Shown here one piece after another: positions 62,087-64,000 of a DNA stretch of 64,000 nt. Below the pieces are notes generated by a model. That model was not told the DNA's origin, did not search any database, and worked only from the letters and a program-made list of their open reading frames with translations. The stretch comes from Thiohalocapsa sp. PB-PSB1 (lineage in GTDB: Bacteria; Pseudomonadota; Gammaproteobacteria; Chromatiales; Chromatiaceae): assembly GCA_016745215.1 (NCBI GenBank), contig CP050890.1, forward strand, positions 930,001-994,000. The letters are read 5' to 3'. Both the position numbers and the translations under genes were made by a program. How positions within the stretch are numbered: the first letter of the stretch is position 1; each line of letters begins with the position of its first letter.

Positions 62087-63906
62087 GCTTCTCCGATACC
62101 TGGTACGACGTCTACGCGCAGGCGCTGTTCGGCCGCTCGATTCGCTCCGCTCTAATCTATGACCTGGTATACAAGGCTCTGGGAGCTGCAATGCTGGTGC
62201 CGCTCATGGCCTTCGTGCTAAGTCGGCTGATTCTGAGCAGCGGCAGCCTTAGCATCGCCAACGAGGCAATCGTGGAATTCGCCCTGTCAATACCAGGGCT
62301 GCTGTTCGCGCTGTTGGCCTTGACCTTTACGCTCACCAGTATTTACGCCGAACAGGCCGGTCTGATGCATATTGCCTCCGGCGCCAGCGGTGGGCGCTCG
62401 ACCAGATGGATGGACGCCCTTGCCACAGTGCTGTCGGCATTGCCGCGGCTGTTGCTTCTGGCGCTGTGGCAGGCCGGCATTCTGCTCGCCTGGCTGCTGC
62501 CGCTCGCGGCCATTGCCGCATTCACCTATCTGACGTTGCTCAATGATCATGACATCAGCTGGTATCTGACCAATCGTCCGCCGGAATTGCGGTATGCTCT
62601 GCTCATCGGGGGGCTACTTGGCTGCATCGCGGCTGGCGTGATATGTCGCTATCTGGTGGAATGGGCGTTGACGATTCCAGTCTGCCTGTACGAGGGCGAA
62701 ACTGGCCGGTCTGCCTTGCGCCGTGCCCAGGAATTGATACGCGGACATCGTTTGCGTGCATTGGCCTTGTTGGTCATCAATCTCATGCTGGCCCTGGTGA
62801 TATCGGCAGCAGTGCTCTGGCTTTCCGACCAGCTGGTCGAGAAATTACTCGGCGCTATACAGGGTATCCGAGCCCTGATCTTCGCCAGTGCGCTGTCCCT
62901 CGCTTTGCTGTTGGCATTGACCGCATTGATGTCCTTCCTGGTGCTGACCGTCTACGCCGTGCTGATCGTTCATCTTTATCTTAAAATTCTCGGCGTCGAT
63001 GGCCTGCCAGCGGAGCGCTGGGAGCGTGCGGCAAAGGCCGCGCGCATGCCGCGTTGGACGATCATCGTACTGCTTGCCGTTCTGCTGGGAGGAGCCTTGT
63101 TGATTGCGCAAAACAAACTCCAGGATCTGCGCATCGGCCAAGATGTCAAGGTGACCGCACACCGCGGCAGTTCCAGGTATGCTCCTGAAAATTCATTGTC
63201 GGCGATACACCGGGCAATCACCGATGGCGCGGACTATGCCGAGATCGATGTGCAGGAGACCGCCGACGGAGTGGTCGTGTTGCTGCACGACACCGATCTG
63301 ATGCGCGTCGCCGGATTGCCGACCAAGATTTGGAATGCCAAATACCAAGACCTACGCCGTGTCGATGTTGGACGCTGGTTTTCAGAGGACTTTTTCGGTG
63401 AGCGGATTCTAACCCTCGAGGAAGCGCTGATCGCCGCCGGACGTAGAATTGATCTTAACATTGAACTCAAGTTCAACGGCCATGACCAACAGCTTGCAGA
63501 GCGTGTCGTCGATTTGGTGCAGCAGGCGGATTTTGCCGAACGCTGCATCATCACATCGCTCAGTCAACAAGGTCTGGCGCGAGTACGCGAACTGGCGCCG
63601 GAGCTGCGCATCGGACAGATCGTATCGGTGGCGGTGGGCGACACAAGGAAACTCGATGTCGACCTGTTGAGCATGAATCTCCACCAGGTCACGGCGAAAC
63701 GGGTGCGAGCAAATCGCCGGGCAGGATTGCAGACCCATGTTTGGACCGTCAATGATCCGGCCGACATGGCGCGTATGCTCGACTACGGTGTCGATAACCT
63801 GATCACCGACGAACCAGCCCAGCTGCGCGCAATGATCACCGAACGCGCCAAGCTTTCGGATGCCGAATTGCTGTTGCTTTCCCTTGGCCGAGCGCTGCGC
63901 GACTAA
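62083..63906 (+). CDS. Glycerophosphodiester phosphodiesterase with N-terminal membrane domain
   Basis: 607 residues. The first ~345 form a membrane module of about six to eight helices (GDPD membrane-domain type). The last ~250 form the TIM-barrel GDPD catalytic domain: VTAHRGSSRYAPENSLSAI near 355, YAEIDVQETADGVVVLLHD near 380 (metal Glu/Asp and catalytic His) and NIELKFNG near 465. Probably removes headgroups from glycerophosphodiesters at the membrane. Coupled to the antiporter gene. Confidence 0.92.
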   Translation: MSFSDTWYDVYAQALFGRSIRSALIYDLVYKALGAAMLVPLMAFVLSRLILSSGSLSIANEAIVEFALSIPGLLFALLALTFTLTSIYAEQAGLMHIASGASGGRSTRWMDALATVLSALPRLLLLALWQAGILLAWLLPLAAIAAFTYLTLLNDHDISWYLTNRPPELRYALLIGGLLGCIAAGVICRYLVEWALTIPVCLYEGETGRSALRRAQELIRGHRLRALALLVINLMLALVISAAVLWLSDQLVEKLLGAIQGIRALIFASALSLALLLALTALMSFLVLTVYAVLIVHLYLKILGVDGLPAERWERAAKAARMPRWTIIVLLAVLLGGALLIAQNKLQDLRIGQDVKVTAHRGSSRYAPENSLSAIHRAITDGADYAEIDVQETADGVVVLLHDTDLMRVAGLPTKIWNAKYQDLRRVDVGRWFSEDFFGERILTLEEALIAAGRRIDLNIELKFNGHDQQLAERVVDLVQQADFAERCIITSLSQQGLARVRELAPELRIGQIVSVAVGDTRKLDVDLLSMNLHQVTAKRVRANRRAGLQTHVWTVNDPADMARMLDYGVDNLITDEPAQLRAMITERAKLSDAELLLLSLGRALRD

Positions 63907-63909
63907 GGC

Positions 63910-64000
63910 ATGTCCACTCTTGACACACAAGACGCCAGCGAAACGCCTTATGCTGGCCTGACCCCGGACCGAGTGCTGGATGCCGTCGAGTCAGTGGGAT
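63910..64000 (+). CDS. Start of a probable SrkA (YihE)-like protein kinase gene, cut by the window edge
   Basis: Thirty codons are visible: MSTLDTQDASE, then TPYAGLTPDRVLDAVESVG. The LTPDRVLDAVE segment resembles the beginning of stress response kinase A. It starts 3 nt after the phosphodiesterase stop. The call rests on little sequence. Confidence 0.5.
   Translation, partial: MSTLDTQDASETPYAGLTPDRVLDAVESVG

Overview
The window reads as a stretch of chromosome from a gammaproteobacterium, most likely of the Chromatiales or purple-sulfur-bacterium type. Three things suggest this. The gene order is gammaproteobacterial (tsaE, amiB, mutL, miaA, hfq, hflX, hflK, hflC, hisZ, purA; then yceD, rpmF, plsX, fabHDG, acpP, fabF, pabC, mltG, tmk, holB, pilZ, tatD; then rlmE, ftsH, folP, glmM). 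A Tat-exported high-potential iron-sulfur protein is present. Redox and oxygen-handling proteins (a Nfn-type reductase fused to rubrerythrin, a hemerythrin) are also present. No rRNA, tRNA or CRISPR array was recognised.

Layout. 1-6 kb: the end of tamB, then nnrD/E and tsaE. 6.3-10.3 kb: a minus-strand pair (UspA and a 1001-residue reductase-rubrerythrin fusion) that interrupts the usual tsaE-amiB junction. 10.6-23.3 kb: cell-wall amidase, mismatch repair, tRNA modification, Hfq, the HflX/K/C set, a DUF2065 protein, hisZ and purA. 24.3-36.5 kb: the ribosomal protein L32 and fatty-acid synthesis cluster, running into aminodeoxychorismate lyase, MltG, thymidylate kinase, the DNA polymerase delta-prime subunit, PilZ and TatD. 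36.5-37.7 kb: a decayed zone. 37.7-46.7 kb: two copies of one IS4-superfamily insertion sequence, enclosing a phosphoesterase, a lipid kinase, SprT-like, TerB-like, a proline-rich membrane protein, a methylthio-nucleoside phosphorylase and a hemerythrin. 46.7-53.3 kb: a purine phosphoribosyltransferase, an L,D-transpeptidase with two peptide-type ABC permeases, bamE, ratB/ratA and a sodium symporter. 53.4-58.6 kb: glmM, folP, ftsH and rlmE. 59.4-64 kb: HiPIP, an NlpC/P60 peptidase, a cation/proton antiporter, a membrane-linked glycerophosphodiesterase, and the start of what looks like SrkA.

The most striking structure lies between the genes. Family A is an inverted-repeat element of about 155-158 bp, found eight times plus two end fragments. 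It begins GGCGATT and is flanked where preserved by a 3-bp TAA or TTA duplication, so it often sits on a stop codon without destroying it. Two copies contain the same 132-bp element (family B, 14-bp perfect terminal repeats) with different perfect 8-bp target duplications. A third copy contains an unrelated 143-bp insertion (C). A 600-bp element (family D) carries a decayed four-helix-bundle (S23-like) gene, occurs twice, is bounded by TTAG, and also abuts stop codons (hflC, ratB). The two IS copies each have their own 6-bp duplication, so they inserted separately. Together these show several layers of small mobile DNA packed into the gene junctions of a housekeeping chromosome.
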